DNA of 46,782 nucleotides from Thiogranum sp. Its GTDB lineage: Bacteria > Pseudomonadota > Gammaproteobacteria > DSM-19610. Made by a program: the position numbers and the translations under genes. Positions within the stretch are counted from its first letter, which is position 1, and each line of letters starts with the position of its first letter. The notes under the pieces were generated by a model. It saw nothing but the letters and a program-made list of their open reading frames with translations. It searched no databases and was not told where the DNA came from. Below are positions 1 through 10,100 of this stretch, in pieces. The stretch is from contig JASBSN010000049.1 of the NCBI GenBank assembly GCA_030148915.1, positions 1-46,782 on the forward strand, in the 5' to 3' direction.

Positions 1-2303
1 TTGCGCAACCGCAGTGCGTTACTGATAACCGACACCGAGCTGAAACTCATGGCCGCCGCGGCCAGAATCGGCGACAGCAACACACCAAAAACGGGATAAA
101 GCACCCCCGCGGCGACCGGCACTCCGAGCGAGTTATAGATAAAGGCGAAGAACAGGTTCTGTCGGATGTTAGCCATCACCGCCCGGCTGAGACGACGCGC
201 ACGGACGATACCCCGCAGGTCACCCTTAATCAGGGTGATGCCGGCACTTTCCATCGCCACATCGGTCCCGGTACCCATGGCGATGCCAACGTGGGCCTGG
301 GCCAGGGCCGGCGCGTCGTTAATGCCGTCGCCCGCCATAGCCACCACCCGCCCTTCACTTTGCAGTTTTTTGACGATCTGTGATTTTTGCTCGGGCAGCA
401 CTTCGGCCTCGACCCGATCGATACCCAACTTCTCGGCTACGGCGAGCGCAGTGGTACGACTGTCACCGGTCAGCATCACGATCGCCAGCCCTTCTTGGTG
501 CAGGTTGGCGATGGCCTCGCGGGTCGTCGATTTGACCGGATCGGCGACGCCTATCAGGCCCGCGGCCTGACCGTCGATGGCCACCAGCATGACCGTCTGG
601 CCGTCGGCGCGCCCCACTTCGGCCAATTGAGGTAAATCGACCGGATCGATGGACAGACTTTCGAGCAGCTTTACATTTCCCAACGCCACAGCGCGCCCGT
701 CGATGGTGCCTGTGACGCCTTTACCGGTAACGGAGCGAAAATTTTCCGCCGCCAGCAGCGCCACCCCCCGGTCCTCGGCGCCCCGCACGATAGCCTCGGC
801 CAGCGGGTGCTCACTGGCACGCTCGAGACTTGCCCCCCAGCGCAGGATATCCTGCTCCTGAAAACCATCGACAGCGATGATTGACGCCAGCTGCGGTTTA
901 CCCTCGGTGAGCGTACCGGTTTTGTCGATGACCAAGGTGTCGACTTTGCGCAGAATTTCCAGACTTTCTGCGTTCTTGATCAGCACACCTAGCATAGCGC
1001 CTTTACCGGTACCCACCATGATCGACATCGGTGTCGCCAGCCCCAGCGCGCACGGGCACGCAATTATCAGCACCGCGACAGCATTGATTAACGCATGGGC
1101 CAACGCCGGCTCCGGCCCCCAAAACCACCAGACAACAAAGGTCACCATGGCGATGCCGACAACTGCCGGGACAAAGTAACTGGAAACAACGTCCACCAGC
1201 TTTTGGATGGGCGCACGAGACCGCTGTGCCTCGGCCACCATCTGCACAATCTGCGCCAGCAACGTGTCGGCCCCCACCTTTTCAGCACGCATGAGCAGGC
1301 TGCCGGTACCGTTGACAGTCGCGCCAATCAGTTTCGCACCTGCGGTTTTTTCCACCGGAATCGGTTCGCCGGTGACCATGGACTCGTCAACATTGCTTTC
1401 GCCATCGGCAACGATACCGTCGACAGGGACTTTATCACCCGGACGTACTCTCAAGACGTCACCCGGTTGGACGTGCTCGAGGGGAATATCTTCCTCGCTA
1501 CCATCGCCGCGAACGATACGGGCCGTGTTTGGCGCAAGTTCCAGCAATGCCCTGATCGCGGCATTGGTACTGCTGCGCGCGCGCAGCTCCAGCACCTGCC
1601 CCAGCAGCACCAAGGCGGTGATAACGGCTGCGGCTTCGAAATAAACCGGTATCACGCCCATTTCGTTGCCGACCGACGGCGGGAAAATGCCAGGAAACAA
1701 CACGCCTGTCACGCTATACAACCAAGCCGCGCCGACACCCAGCGCTATCAAGGTAAACATGTTCAGATTCCAGGTTGCCACAGACTGCCAGCCACGAACA
1801 AAGAACGGCCATCCGCCCCACAGCACCACCGGTGTCGCCAATGTCAGCTCGAACCACTGTCGGTAATAGGGGCTGACGAGTTCCGCTACCGGTTGCGGCC
1901 AGAATTCACTCGCCATGGCACTGACGAACACCGGTATAGCAAGCATGGTGCTCCACCAGAACCGCCGCGTCATGTCATCGAGCTCCCGGGTATTCTCGTC
2001 GCCCTGTACAGAGCGCGGCTCGAGCGCCATACCGCATTTTGGACAGTTTCCCGGTCGGTCGCTGATAACTTCGGGGTGCATCGGACAAGTGTATTCTGTG
2101 CGGGCCCTATCCACGGACACAATCAGGGGTTCCAGGGCCATACCGCATTTTGGACAGTCGCCAGGCCCCTTTTGTTGTATATCCGGATGCATGGGGCAGG
2201 TGTAGAAGGTCTTATCGGGGGGGCAACCGTCCTCGTGGCAGTTGCGAGTTTTACCGATATCAGAGACTGAAACGACTGACGCCCGATGTTTATTCGTCAA
2301 CAT
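1..2303 (-). CDS. copA: Copper-translocating P-type ATPase (CopA type), 3' end cut by window edge
   Basis: P1B-type ATPase that exports Cu(I) across the inner membrane. The N-terminus carries two tandem heavy-metal-binding motifs of the form YTCPMHP...[10 protein letters not shown] (about residues 38-95) in place of classic CxxC HMA domains. Next come the membrane CPC motif ([11 protein letters not shown]), the phosphorylation site DKTGTLTEG, the SEHPL motif and the hinge [10 protein letters not shown]. The TM7 YN pair (FIYNSLG) and the TM8 MSFSS motif are the Cu(I)-ATPase signature, which argues against Cd/Zn. The reading frame is open through base 1, and the last visible residues (SNALRLR) lie close to the usual family end, so only a few residues should be missing. 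An AAGGAGG ribosome site sits just upstream of the ATG at 2303. It lies 67 bp downstream of a thioredoxin-fold gene on the same strand, probably in one operon. Confidence 0.95.
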   Translation of the reverse strand, partial: MLTNKHRASVVSVSDIGKTRNCHEDGCPPDKTFYTCPMHPDIQQKGPGDCPKCGMALEPLIVSVDRARTEYTCPMHPEVISDRPGNCPKCGMALEPRSVQGDENTRELDDMTRRFWWSTMLAIPVFVSAMASEFWPQPVAELVSPYYRQWFELTLATPVVLWGGWPFFVRGWQSVATWNLNMFTLIALGVGAAWLYSVTGVLFPGIFPPSVGNEMGVIPVYFEAAAVITALVLLGQVLELRARSSTNAAIRALLELAPNTARIVRGDGSEEDIPLEHVQPGDVLRVRPGDKVPVDGIVADGESNVDESMVTGEPIPVEKTAGAKLIGATVNGTGSLLMRAEKVGADTLLAQIVQMVAEAQRSRAPIQKLVDVVSSYFVPAVVGIAMVTFVVWWFWGPEPALAHALINAVAVLIIACPCALGLATPMSIMVGTGKGAMLGVLIKNAESLEILRKVDTLVIDKTGTLTEGKPQLASIIAVDGFQEQDILRWGASLERASEHPLAEAIVRGAEDRGVALLAAENFRSVTGKGVTGTIDGRAVALGNVKLLESLSIDPVDLPQLAEVGRADGQTVMLVAIDGQAAGLIGVADPVKSTTREAIANLHQEGLAIVMLTGDSRTTALAVAEKLGIDRVEAEVLPEQKSQIVKKLQSEGRVVAMAGDGINDAPALAQAHVGIAMGTGTDVAMESAGITLIKGDLRGIVRARRLSRAVMANIRQNLFFAFIYNSLGVPVAAGVLYPVFGVLLSPILAAAAMSFSSVSVISNALRLR

Positions 2304-2370
2304 AACCGACCCTCCTTTGCGCTCGGCGGACCCCGCGCCTTACGCTTAACTCCGGTATTTCGTGAAGTCT

Positions 2371-2598
2371 TTATTTAAGGTTAAAGCACTCACGCAATTC
2401 GTGCTCTGTCGGCTGGCAGCGGAATTTTACCTCGTCATCCACGATCAGATTCGGTGAATGCCGAATCTGGTATTTTTGCACCAGTTGAGGCTCGTCTTCA
2501 GCATACACCAGCCGGTGCTTTACACCTATTTCCTCCAGCTCTTTCACCAGATTTTTGCTATGTGTGCAACCTTTAGAGGCGATAATCATGACGTCCAT
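2371..2598 (-). CDS. Small glutaredoxin/thioredoxin-fold protein
   Basis: A 75-residue protein that starts with a beta strand followed by a C-T-H-S motif (about residues 11-14), the position of the glutaredoxin/thioredoxin active site. Only the first cysteine is kept, as in monothiol types. The cis-Pro region (IRHSPNLIVDD) and the overall length fit a minimal glutaredoxin. A GGGAGA ribosome site precedes the ATG. It is immediately upstream of the copper ATPase on the same strand, so it may handle thiol damage or copper transfer, but this is inference from position. Its exact substrate cannot be read from the sequence. Confidence 0.75.
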   Translation of the reverse strand: MDVMIIASKGCTHSKNLVKELEEIGVKHRLVYAEDEPQLVQKYQIRHSPNLIVDDEVKFRCQPTEHELRECFNLK

Positions 2599-2746
2599 TC
2601 GGTTTCTCCCATGGTTGTAACTGAAACTATATGCTTTGCTCTTTCACTGGCGTTTGCGGCGAAAGATTCAATCAAGATGGTGACGGTAAGCGTGTATATA
2701 TACCCATCTGACAAACCCGTAATCTTTCTGTCATCTTTCGGTAATT

Positions 2747-2775
2747 CGAACACGGGTAGGAGGCTACCGTGTTCG
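2747..2775. repeat. Strong inverted repeat (candidate operator)
   Basis: CGAACACGGGTAG, a 4-base loop, then CTACCGTGTTCG pair over 12 bases with a single bulged G. No T-tract follows, so it does not look like a rho-independent terminator. Its position in the divergent region upstream of the copper operon fits an operator or RNA leader structure. Confidence 0.5.
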
Positions 2776-2864
2776 CTTAAGTTCACTATAGCCCACGTAA
2801 AGCAACTTATCCTATGACACAGGTCAACGGTATGGGCAATGGCCGGGCTTTTTTAGATACCGCA

Positions 2865-2879
2865 GCCTAACGTTTAGGC
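2865..2879. promoter_or_regulatory. Short perfect dyad upstream of the flavoprotein gene
   Basis: GCCTAA and TTAGGC are exact reverse complements separated by three bases, 65 bp upstream of the plus-strand ATG at 2944. This is a candidate binding site for an unidentified regulator. Confidence 0.3.
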
Positions 2880-2943
2880 ACGAATAGTTTTATACTTCCC
2901 TGCATCCGACACTTAATCACCCGAAAATGCGGCGACGAATCCC

Positions 2944-4128
2944 ATGAAAAAAAATATTACTATCATTGGCAACGGTTTCGCTTCTTTGTTTTTTATCGGC
3001 TATTTTCTTTCATTGCCTTTGTTCCCATTTTTTTTGTCATTTCTGCGTAGAGTTTATTCGCGTTACCAGGTCACTGTTATCGGCAACGGCCGGTTCATCT
3101 ATTTCCCCGCGATTCCCGAATTCATAACGGGGAAGAAAACCAAGAAAGGCATAACCATCGATATACGCCCTTACTTGCGGCGCCGAAATATACGTTTTAT
3201 CGATGATCAGGTTGTAGATGTACGGGACGGGGGGAGAACGGTTCTGACCACACAGGGACCTTTCAGCAACGATGCCTTGTTTATCGGCACAGGACCTGGA
3301 TTCATGCTGGACGATATTCCCGGCACCCGCGAGTACACCTTTTCGCCCTGTGGCGGACCGGACGCTATGGAAGAGTTCATGCATCGCCTGAGCGGTCTGC
3401 GGGAGGGCGTCATTTACGTGGGTTTCAAGCTAAACAGACGCGACGGCTTCGTCGCCGGGCGCGGCGGGCAAATGTATGAATGCGCCTGTCTACTGGACTA
3501 CGCTCTGACACAAAAGGGTGTAAGGGACAAATTCAAAATCCATCTGTTTTCGCCAAACATCGAACCGGGAGAAACCGGTGCTGTAACCGACAGGCTGCTC
3601 GAGCGCGGCATTATTCTTGACTACGGTTATGAGCCCGCTGAGTTCGTTGAGGGCGGCATGCGCGATGTCGACGGCTCGCTGAGAAGAGCAGATTTGATCC
3701 TGTTTACTCCCGGCATTACGGCTCCCGCCTGGGTGCGTGGTTCCTGTCTGCCGCTCTCCGCGGGTGAGCATATCGATGTCGACCGATTCGGTCAGGTAAA
3801 GGGCTTGCAGAGGGTCTTCGCGGCCGGCGATTGCAGTAGCCACGAAGCGCCGCCGCCCTGGGTGCCTCACCAGGCGCACATGGCGCAGTTGCGCTCCGCA
3901 GCGGCGGCAAAAAACCTGCGGGCGGCGCTGCGTGGCAGGGAACCATCACACACTTACCGTTTCGAACTTTCCTGCATCCTGAATATGGAAAATGACGCAT
4001 TATGGCTGCACGCCGCCAACGACAATAAGCCGCCGTTCTGGAATATTTTTCCACGCCATTCGCAAAAACTCATCGCCGTGAAGAATGGATTTGAGCGGTT
4101 GTACCTGTTTTATCTGCGCTATCTGTAA
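2944..4128 (+). CDS. FAD-dependent pyridine nucleotide-disulfide oxidoreductase (NDH-2 / sulfide:quinone reductase-like)
   Basis: A 394-residue flavoprotein. The N-terminal FAD-binding strand (ITIIGNGFAS) is followed by an unusually hydrophobic stretch (residues 15-35). A second nucleotide-binding region lies near the middle, and the second FAD motif VFAAGDCSS is at about residue 296. After it comes the helix in which NDH-2 and SQR proteins carry an HxAHMAQ-type sequence (here PHQAHMAQ). The C-terminus is hydrophobic/aromatic (FERLYLFYLRYL), consistent with membrane-surface attachment. Family membership suggests electron transfer from NAD(P)H or sulfide to quinone. The cysteine pair expected in a true SQR is not evident, so the donor is left open. 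It is monocistronic and divergent from the copper operon. Confidence 0.75.
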   Translation: MKKNITIIGNGFASLFFIGYFLSLPLFPFFLSFLRRVYSRYQVTVIGNGRFIYFPAIPEFITGKKTKKGITIDIRPYLRRRNIRFIDDQVVDVRDGGRTVLTTQGPFSNDALFIGTGPGFMLDDIPGTREYTFSPCGGPDAMEEFMHRLSGLREGVIYVGFKLNRRDGFVAGRGGQMYECACLLDYALTQKGVRDKFKIHLFSPNIEPGETGAVTDRLLERGIILDYGYEPAEFVEGGMRDVDGSLRRADLILFTPGITAPAWVRGSCLPLSAGEHIDVDRFGQVKGLQRVFAAGDCSSHEAPPPWVPHQAHMAQLRSAAAAKNLRAALRGREPSHTYRFELSCILNMENDALWLHAANDNKPPFWNIFPRHSQKLIAVKNGFERLYLFYLRYL

Positions 4129-4186
4129 CAGCCCCTGGCTACTGGCGGCTAAAGGGGTTAGCTTCGCAGACTTGCCACAAGTTACT

Positions 4187-7100
4187 TTAACCTAAGCCCA
4201 CATCCACATGATGCTCTCCGTGATCGTCCACCAGCGGTATCACGCCCTGCCTTTGTCGTTCACCCGACAGGGCGTCATTAGATGTCACTACGCCATCTAC
4301 TGTCACGCTTATCACACGCTCTGAGCTTTCACCAACACGCCTCACAGTAATGTGGTAGAAAGTCTCTCGATAACGGTAGCGGATTTTGTACATATCCCAG
4401 TGGTCCGGAATACGGGGAGCAATAAGCAATCGGTTTACTTCCAACTGCACACCCAACAATGTTTCCACCGTCAGCCTGTACATCCAACCGGCCGCCCCGG
4501 TGTACCAGGTCCAGCCTCCTCGGCTGGTGTGCGGTGGGACCGCATAAATATCCGCGCACATGACATACGGTTCGACTTTGTAACGTTCGATTGTTTCCGG
4601 CTGGCTACCGTGATTGACGGGGTTAAGCATCGCGAACAACTCCCAGGCGCGCTCTGTTTCGCCCATCCTGGCAAAGGCCATTGCGGCCCAAATCGCGGCG
4701 TGGGTGTATTGTCCGCCATTCTCGCGGACCCCGGGCACATAGCCCTTGATGTAGCCGGGCTCGAGATCGGATTTATCGAAAGGCGGGGCGAGCAGCTGGA
4801 TCACGCCGGTATCACGGTGCACCAGGTGTTCGTCGAGCGCCGCCATCGCGCTACGGGCTCGCGCAGGATCGCCGGCCCCGGAAATAACCGCCCAGCTCTG
4901 GCTGATTGAATCAATTTTACCCTCGTCGTTGTCCGCAGAGCCCAAGGGGGTGCCGTCATCGAACCAGGCACGCCGGTACCAGCCACCATCCCATGCATGG
5001 TCCTCGATGTTTTTACGCAGTTGGGCCGCCTGTGCGCTACATACTTCGGCAAAAGCGCCGTCACCCTGGCTTTCAGCCAGGCTGGAAAACAGGTGCAGAT
5101 TCTCATACAGAAACCAGGCCAGCCAGACACTCTCACCCTTGCCATCACGACCGACGAGATTCATTCCGTCGTTCCAGTCGCCAGAGCCGATCAGCGGCAG
5201 CTGATGTTCGCCAAAGCGCAGGCCATGCTTGATGGCCCGCACGCAGTGTTCGTAGAGCGTTGCGCTTTCAGTAGAACGTTGCGGCTGATCATAATAGGCC
5301 TCCTCTTCGGGGTATAACTCCCGGCCTTCGAGAAAATGAACCGATTCGTCAAGTACGCCGGTATCCCCTGTGGCCGACACATAGCGGCAGGTCGCATACG
5401 CCAGCCACAGATAGTCGTCGGAGAAATGGGTACGTACACCTTGCCCATTGGGTGGGTGCCACCAGTGTTGAACATCGCCCTGGACAAATTGGCGTCCGGC
5501 ACAGCGAATCAACTGCTCACGAGCCAGCCAAGGGGTGGTGTGGATCAGTGCCATGGTATCCTGTAGCTGATCGCGGTAACCATAGGCGCCGCCGGACTGA
5601 TAGTAGCCACTACGGCCCCATAGCCTGCTGGACAGAGTCTGGTAGATCAGCCAGCCGTTAGCCAGAACATCCAGGGCCGGGTCCGGCGTCTCCACGTGCA
5701 CCGCATCCAGTGTTCGGTTCCAGTGGTCCCAAACCGCTTCCAAGGCCTGCCGGGCGCCGGCCGGTCCGACGAATCGCCGGATGAGATGTTGTGCTTCGTC
5801 GGTGTTTTGCGCCGCACCGATTACGAACACGATCTCGCGCTCCTGCCCCTCCGCCAATGTCACCTGGGCCTGTAGCGCGGCACAGGGATCGAGGCGAGCA
5901 CCGGTGCGTCCCGACAAATTCTCGCGATGCATAGCCGCCGGATTGGCAAGCGAACCGTTGCGGCCGATAAACTCGGTACGGTTTCCACTCAGCGTACGAT
6001 CCGGCTCACTGACCTGTGCAAACATGATCCGATTGGCGCACTCATGACCGTACGCGTTCTTCACAAACAGTGCACCGCTGTGCAGCTCAGCTTCGGTAAC
6101 AATATGCATCAGATTGGTGTGCCGCCACTCGCCGAGGACCAATTCCCAGTATCCGGTCAGCGATAGCCGACGCGGCGCAGCCGAATGGTTGCGCAGCTTT
6201 ACCACGACGAATTTTACCGGTGCATCCATGGCGACGTAGGTAAAAAGTTCCGAGGAAATGCCGGCTTCGTAGTGTTCGAACACACTATAGCCAAAGCCGT
6301 GTCGACACACGTAGCCGGAGCTACCGCGAGCCGGAAACGGTGTGGGCGACCAGAACACACCCGTGTCCTCATCGCGGATGTACAGCGCCTCGCCGCCGCT
6401 GTCGCTCAGCGGATCGTTCTGCCAGGTGGTCAGCCGGAACTCGTGGGCATTTTCCACCCACGTATAGGCACTCCCGCGCTCACTGATAACCGTACCAATA
6501 TGCGGGCTGGCGATGACATTGGCCCAGGGCGCCGGTGTATTCTGACCGGGTTCCAGCGTGACGACATATTCACGTCCGTCGGGTGTAAATCCTCCAAGGC
6601 CGTTAGAAAAAATTCGCTCTCGCTTCGGCAACGGATGGATCGGATCGTCGGCCGGTTTCTGCCGCGCAACCAGACGCGGCGGCATGCGCTCTGAGCGCAC
6701 CCGACGTTGCACCTGCTCGGCCAACGTCTCAGCGCTGGCGGTGAGTACCACACGAGCGACCGTCTGAAACAGCACCCGGTCCTCTTCGGAGAGTTCTTCG
6801 GCTCGCCGCACGAATACCCCCCCCGGTTTGTCAATGATATGTGCTTCGGGACCGGCGTTGATAAGCCCCATGATCAGGTCGTGGAGTACCGCTCGGTAGC
6901 CCGAAAAGTCTTCGTTGATAATCACCAAGTCGGACCTCAACCCCTTCATGCGCCAATACGCATGGGCCTGCAGGACCTGTTTGACCAGCTCAATGCGGTT
7001 AAGATCGCCGATGCGGATCAAAACGATGGGCAGATCCCCCGAGACGGCGAAACTCCACAGCCCGGGCTGACCGAGCTGGTTGCGGGCGATGACAGTGGGT

Positions 7101-10100
7101 GGCGCACGATGCAGAGCGTTAGCGTAAATAACAGAAGCGGCCAGACGTCCATAGACTTGCGCCTCGGCCTCCGTCGCGTTTAGAAGGCGCAGTACTTCCT
7201 GGCTGTGAAACCATGCCATTTCAAATGCCCGTTCGACGAAGTGCCGGTCACAATACTTCTCAAGCAGCAACATCGCCGCCTCGCGCGTGTCGGCAACACC
7301 GGATATTATCTGTACGCTCGCCGATGCGTCCGCAGCCAGGCTAATGCTACGGCGGATTGCCACGATGGGGTCGAGCACCGGACCTTCGCTGTTGGACAAA
7401 TGCTCCGCCTGCGAGGAGCGGTCACGGCGTTCCAGCGCCAGCGGGTTGACCGCCGATCGGCCCCGACCGATGAATTTTGCGCGATCAGTCTCGTAGGAAG
7501 CCTCACTGGTAACGGCGCCTGGCGCCGCAAACAGGTGAAACATCCACGGTACCTGCTCACCCGGGGTGCGCGGACGTCGGGTGCAGAGAATCGCCTGACG
7601 GTCCGAGAGAATTTCCGTCTGCACAAACAAATTACTGAACGCGCGATGCGACAAGTCGGCATTCATGGGCGCCAATACGACTTCGGCGTAACTTGTCACC
7701 TCGATGTGACGCAGGCGGGAAGACAGGTTGGTGAGCGTGACGCGGCGAATCTCGACGTCATCTTCCGGCGACACACTGATTTCTGTGTGAGACTCAATGG
7801 CTTGATCACGGCGCCGGTATTCAGCCCGTGCCTGGACGAAGATCGCCTCGTAGTGGTCGGCTTTGCGCAGCGTCGGCTGGTAGGCGGTTGACCAATAGCG
7901 CTCTGTGTCGCGATCACGCAAGTAAATGAATGTGCCCCAGCAGTCGGACGTAGCGTCCTCCCGCCAACGCGTGACGGCCAGCTCGCGCCAGCAGCTGTAA
8001 CCTCCGCCGGCGTGGGTCGCCATGGTATGGTACCTGCCGTTTGACAACAGGTGGACCTCGGGGACAGGGGTATTGGGGTCGGTGAATACGCGCATGATCG
8101 CGGCGCCTTCGGCGGCGGCCGGACGGGCCGCGGCGCTGACTTCAGCGGCATGCGGGTGCAAGGTGCCCACCTGTTTCGGCACGCGCTCCTGCAACAACAA
8201 CTGCGTCGCCCGCACCAGCGGGTCAGACATAAAGCGGCGCTGCATCGGCCGGTTCAGCAACACGTGATCAAGTGCCAGGAGCGTCATGCCCTGATGGTGC
8301 GCCATAAAGGCCCGCACAATGGCGTGATTTTTTCCCCGGGGTACCCGAGCCGGCGTGTAATCGACGGCCTCATAGAAACCATAGCCGCCGATAAAACCTT
8401 CCGCGCCAAGCCGCTGCATGTTACGACAGGCCTCCTGCGGCACCACCGTCAGCGCCAGAGCGCTGGCATAGGGCGCAATGACCAGGTCATCACCCAGTCC
8501 ACGCTTGAGGCCCAGTCCGGGCACGCCGAACGCCCGGTACTGATAGACCTGATGCATATCGGTGGCGTTATAACAGGATTCGGAAATACCCCAGGGCACG
8601 CCGCGTTGTCGGCCGTACTCAATCTGGCGCGCTACCGCCGCCTTACAGGTCTGCTCAAGCAAGGTATTCTGATAACCGGGCATAATGAGTCGCGGCATAA
8701 GGTACTCAAACATCGAACCGCTCCAGGAAATCAGGCTCACATTGCCGCCATGGCTGGTCAGCATACGGCCGAGTTCGAACCAGTGCCTCTGTGGCACCTG
8801 TCCCTGCGCAATGAGAAGGAAGCTTGCCAGGCGCGCCTCGGATGCGAGCAGATCGTAGCAAGACGGATCGCGGCGCCGCTCGCCGACGTCGTAACCAATA
8901 GCCAGCAGGTCGCGGGACGTATCGTAGAGAAACTCGTAGTCCATCGCCGCGAGGTCCCGACAACGGTTCACCAGATCATCGATGGTCCTCACTCGCGCCT
9001 GTGCAGCCTGGTAACGAGACCCCGGCGCGCCGACCGACAGTGGTGTATCGGTCACAACGCCGCGTACAGCCGCCAGTTCCGCCAGGGTGGGGATAGGGTC
9101 AGCGTTGTTAGTCTCCGCCAGCAGGAACTTCAGGTCTTCCTGGAGTGCGCGCGACTGCCGGTCGAAAGCCTGTGTCCAGTAGTACAGTTCGCCATCTATA
9201 TCAATATCCGTCGGCAGATACGCCGCCAGTCCTGCGCCCGCCTGATGGACGGTATCCAACAAGTCGGTAGCAACAGACAGGGACAGTGGTTGAGCGGTGC
9301 GTAAGCCTGCCTCCAGTGCATCGCGCAGAAACCTGACCTGCTTGTCCAAATCCGGTGCCGGGGATGCGGGGAGGTTTTCGCTCAATACCTCCAAGGTGTC
9401 TTTCAGCCCTTCAAAGGCATTTAGCGTCAGCACCGTTTGGTGCTCCAGTTCAATGAGCCCCGCCTCCAACGTAAGCAGGCTGCCGGACAGATTGCCGCTG
9501 TCCACCGACGAGACATATTGCGGGCGCAGGGGTTGCAGTGTTCGCGTGTCATACCAGTTATAAAAATGACCGCGGTAGCGCTCCAGCTTTTCCATCGTCG
9601 CCAGTGTGTTCTCGGTACGCTGCAGGAGCTCACCGGCACAAATATAACCCAAGTCATACGCCGCGAGATTCGCCAGCAACGACATACCGATGTTGGTCGG
9701 CGAGGTCCGGGAAGCGATAACCGCTGCGGGATACTCCTGGAAGTTGTCCGGTGGCAGCCAGTTCTCCAGTGGCCCGACGAAATCGGAAAAAAAACGCCAG
9801 GTTCTGCGGGCCGAAGCACGCAGGAACTGGCGTTGCTCGGCGCTCAGGTTCGGCGCGGGGGATACGAGCGGCAGGCTGATCCACCAACCGATGACCGGCG
9901 AAATAAACCAGAGCAGCAAAAGCGGAGCCCAGTAGAACCACTCCGCCGAGCGGGTATGCCACAGTATCAAGGTCAGTCCCGCGGCCATAGCCGGTGCAGC
10001 CCACATCTCTATGACGAAGTCTGTCAGCGTCTTGCGCGCATTGCGTCGCGCGTAGGAAGGTAAATGCCAGAGCAGCAATCCTCTGCGGGTAAACAACATC

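Larger units (their letters stand above)
2599..2943. promoter_or_regulatory. Divergent promoter region between the copper operon and a flavoprotein gene
   Basis: This 345-bp stretch has no convincing gene; the short open frames in it lack family features. It must hold the promoters for the minus-strand thioredoxin-fold/copA pair and for the plus-strand flavoprotein. It contains two dyads, a long hairpin at 2747-2775 and GCCTAA-cgt-TTAGGC at 2865-2879, which are candidate operators. I do not recognise a canonical CueR site. Confidence 0.5.

Noticed and set aside
166-2270. Several long plus-strand open frames opposite the copper ATPase
   Set aside because: They are antisense shadows of the GC-rich P-type ATPase gene; none shows family motifs, while the minus frame has every ATPase signature.
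2586-2786. Minus-strand 66-residue frame overlapping the start of the thioredoxin-fold gene
   Set aside because: No family features, and it occupies the promoter region with its hairpin; could be a leader peptide but nothing supports it.
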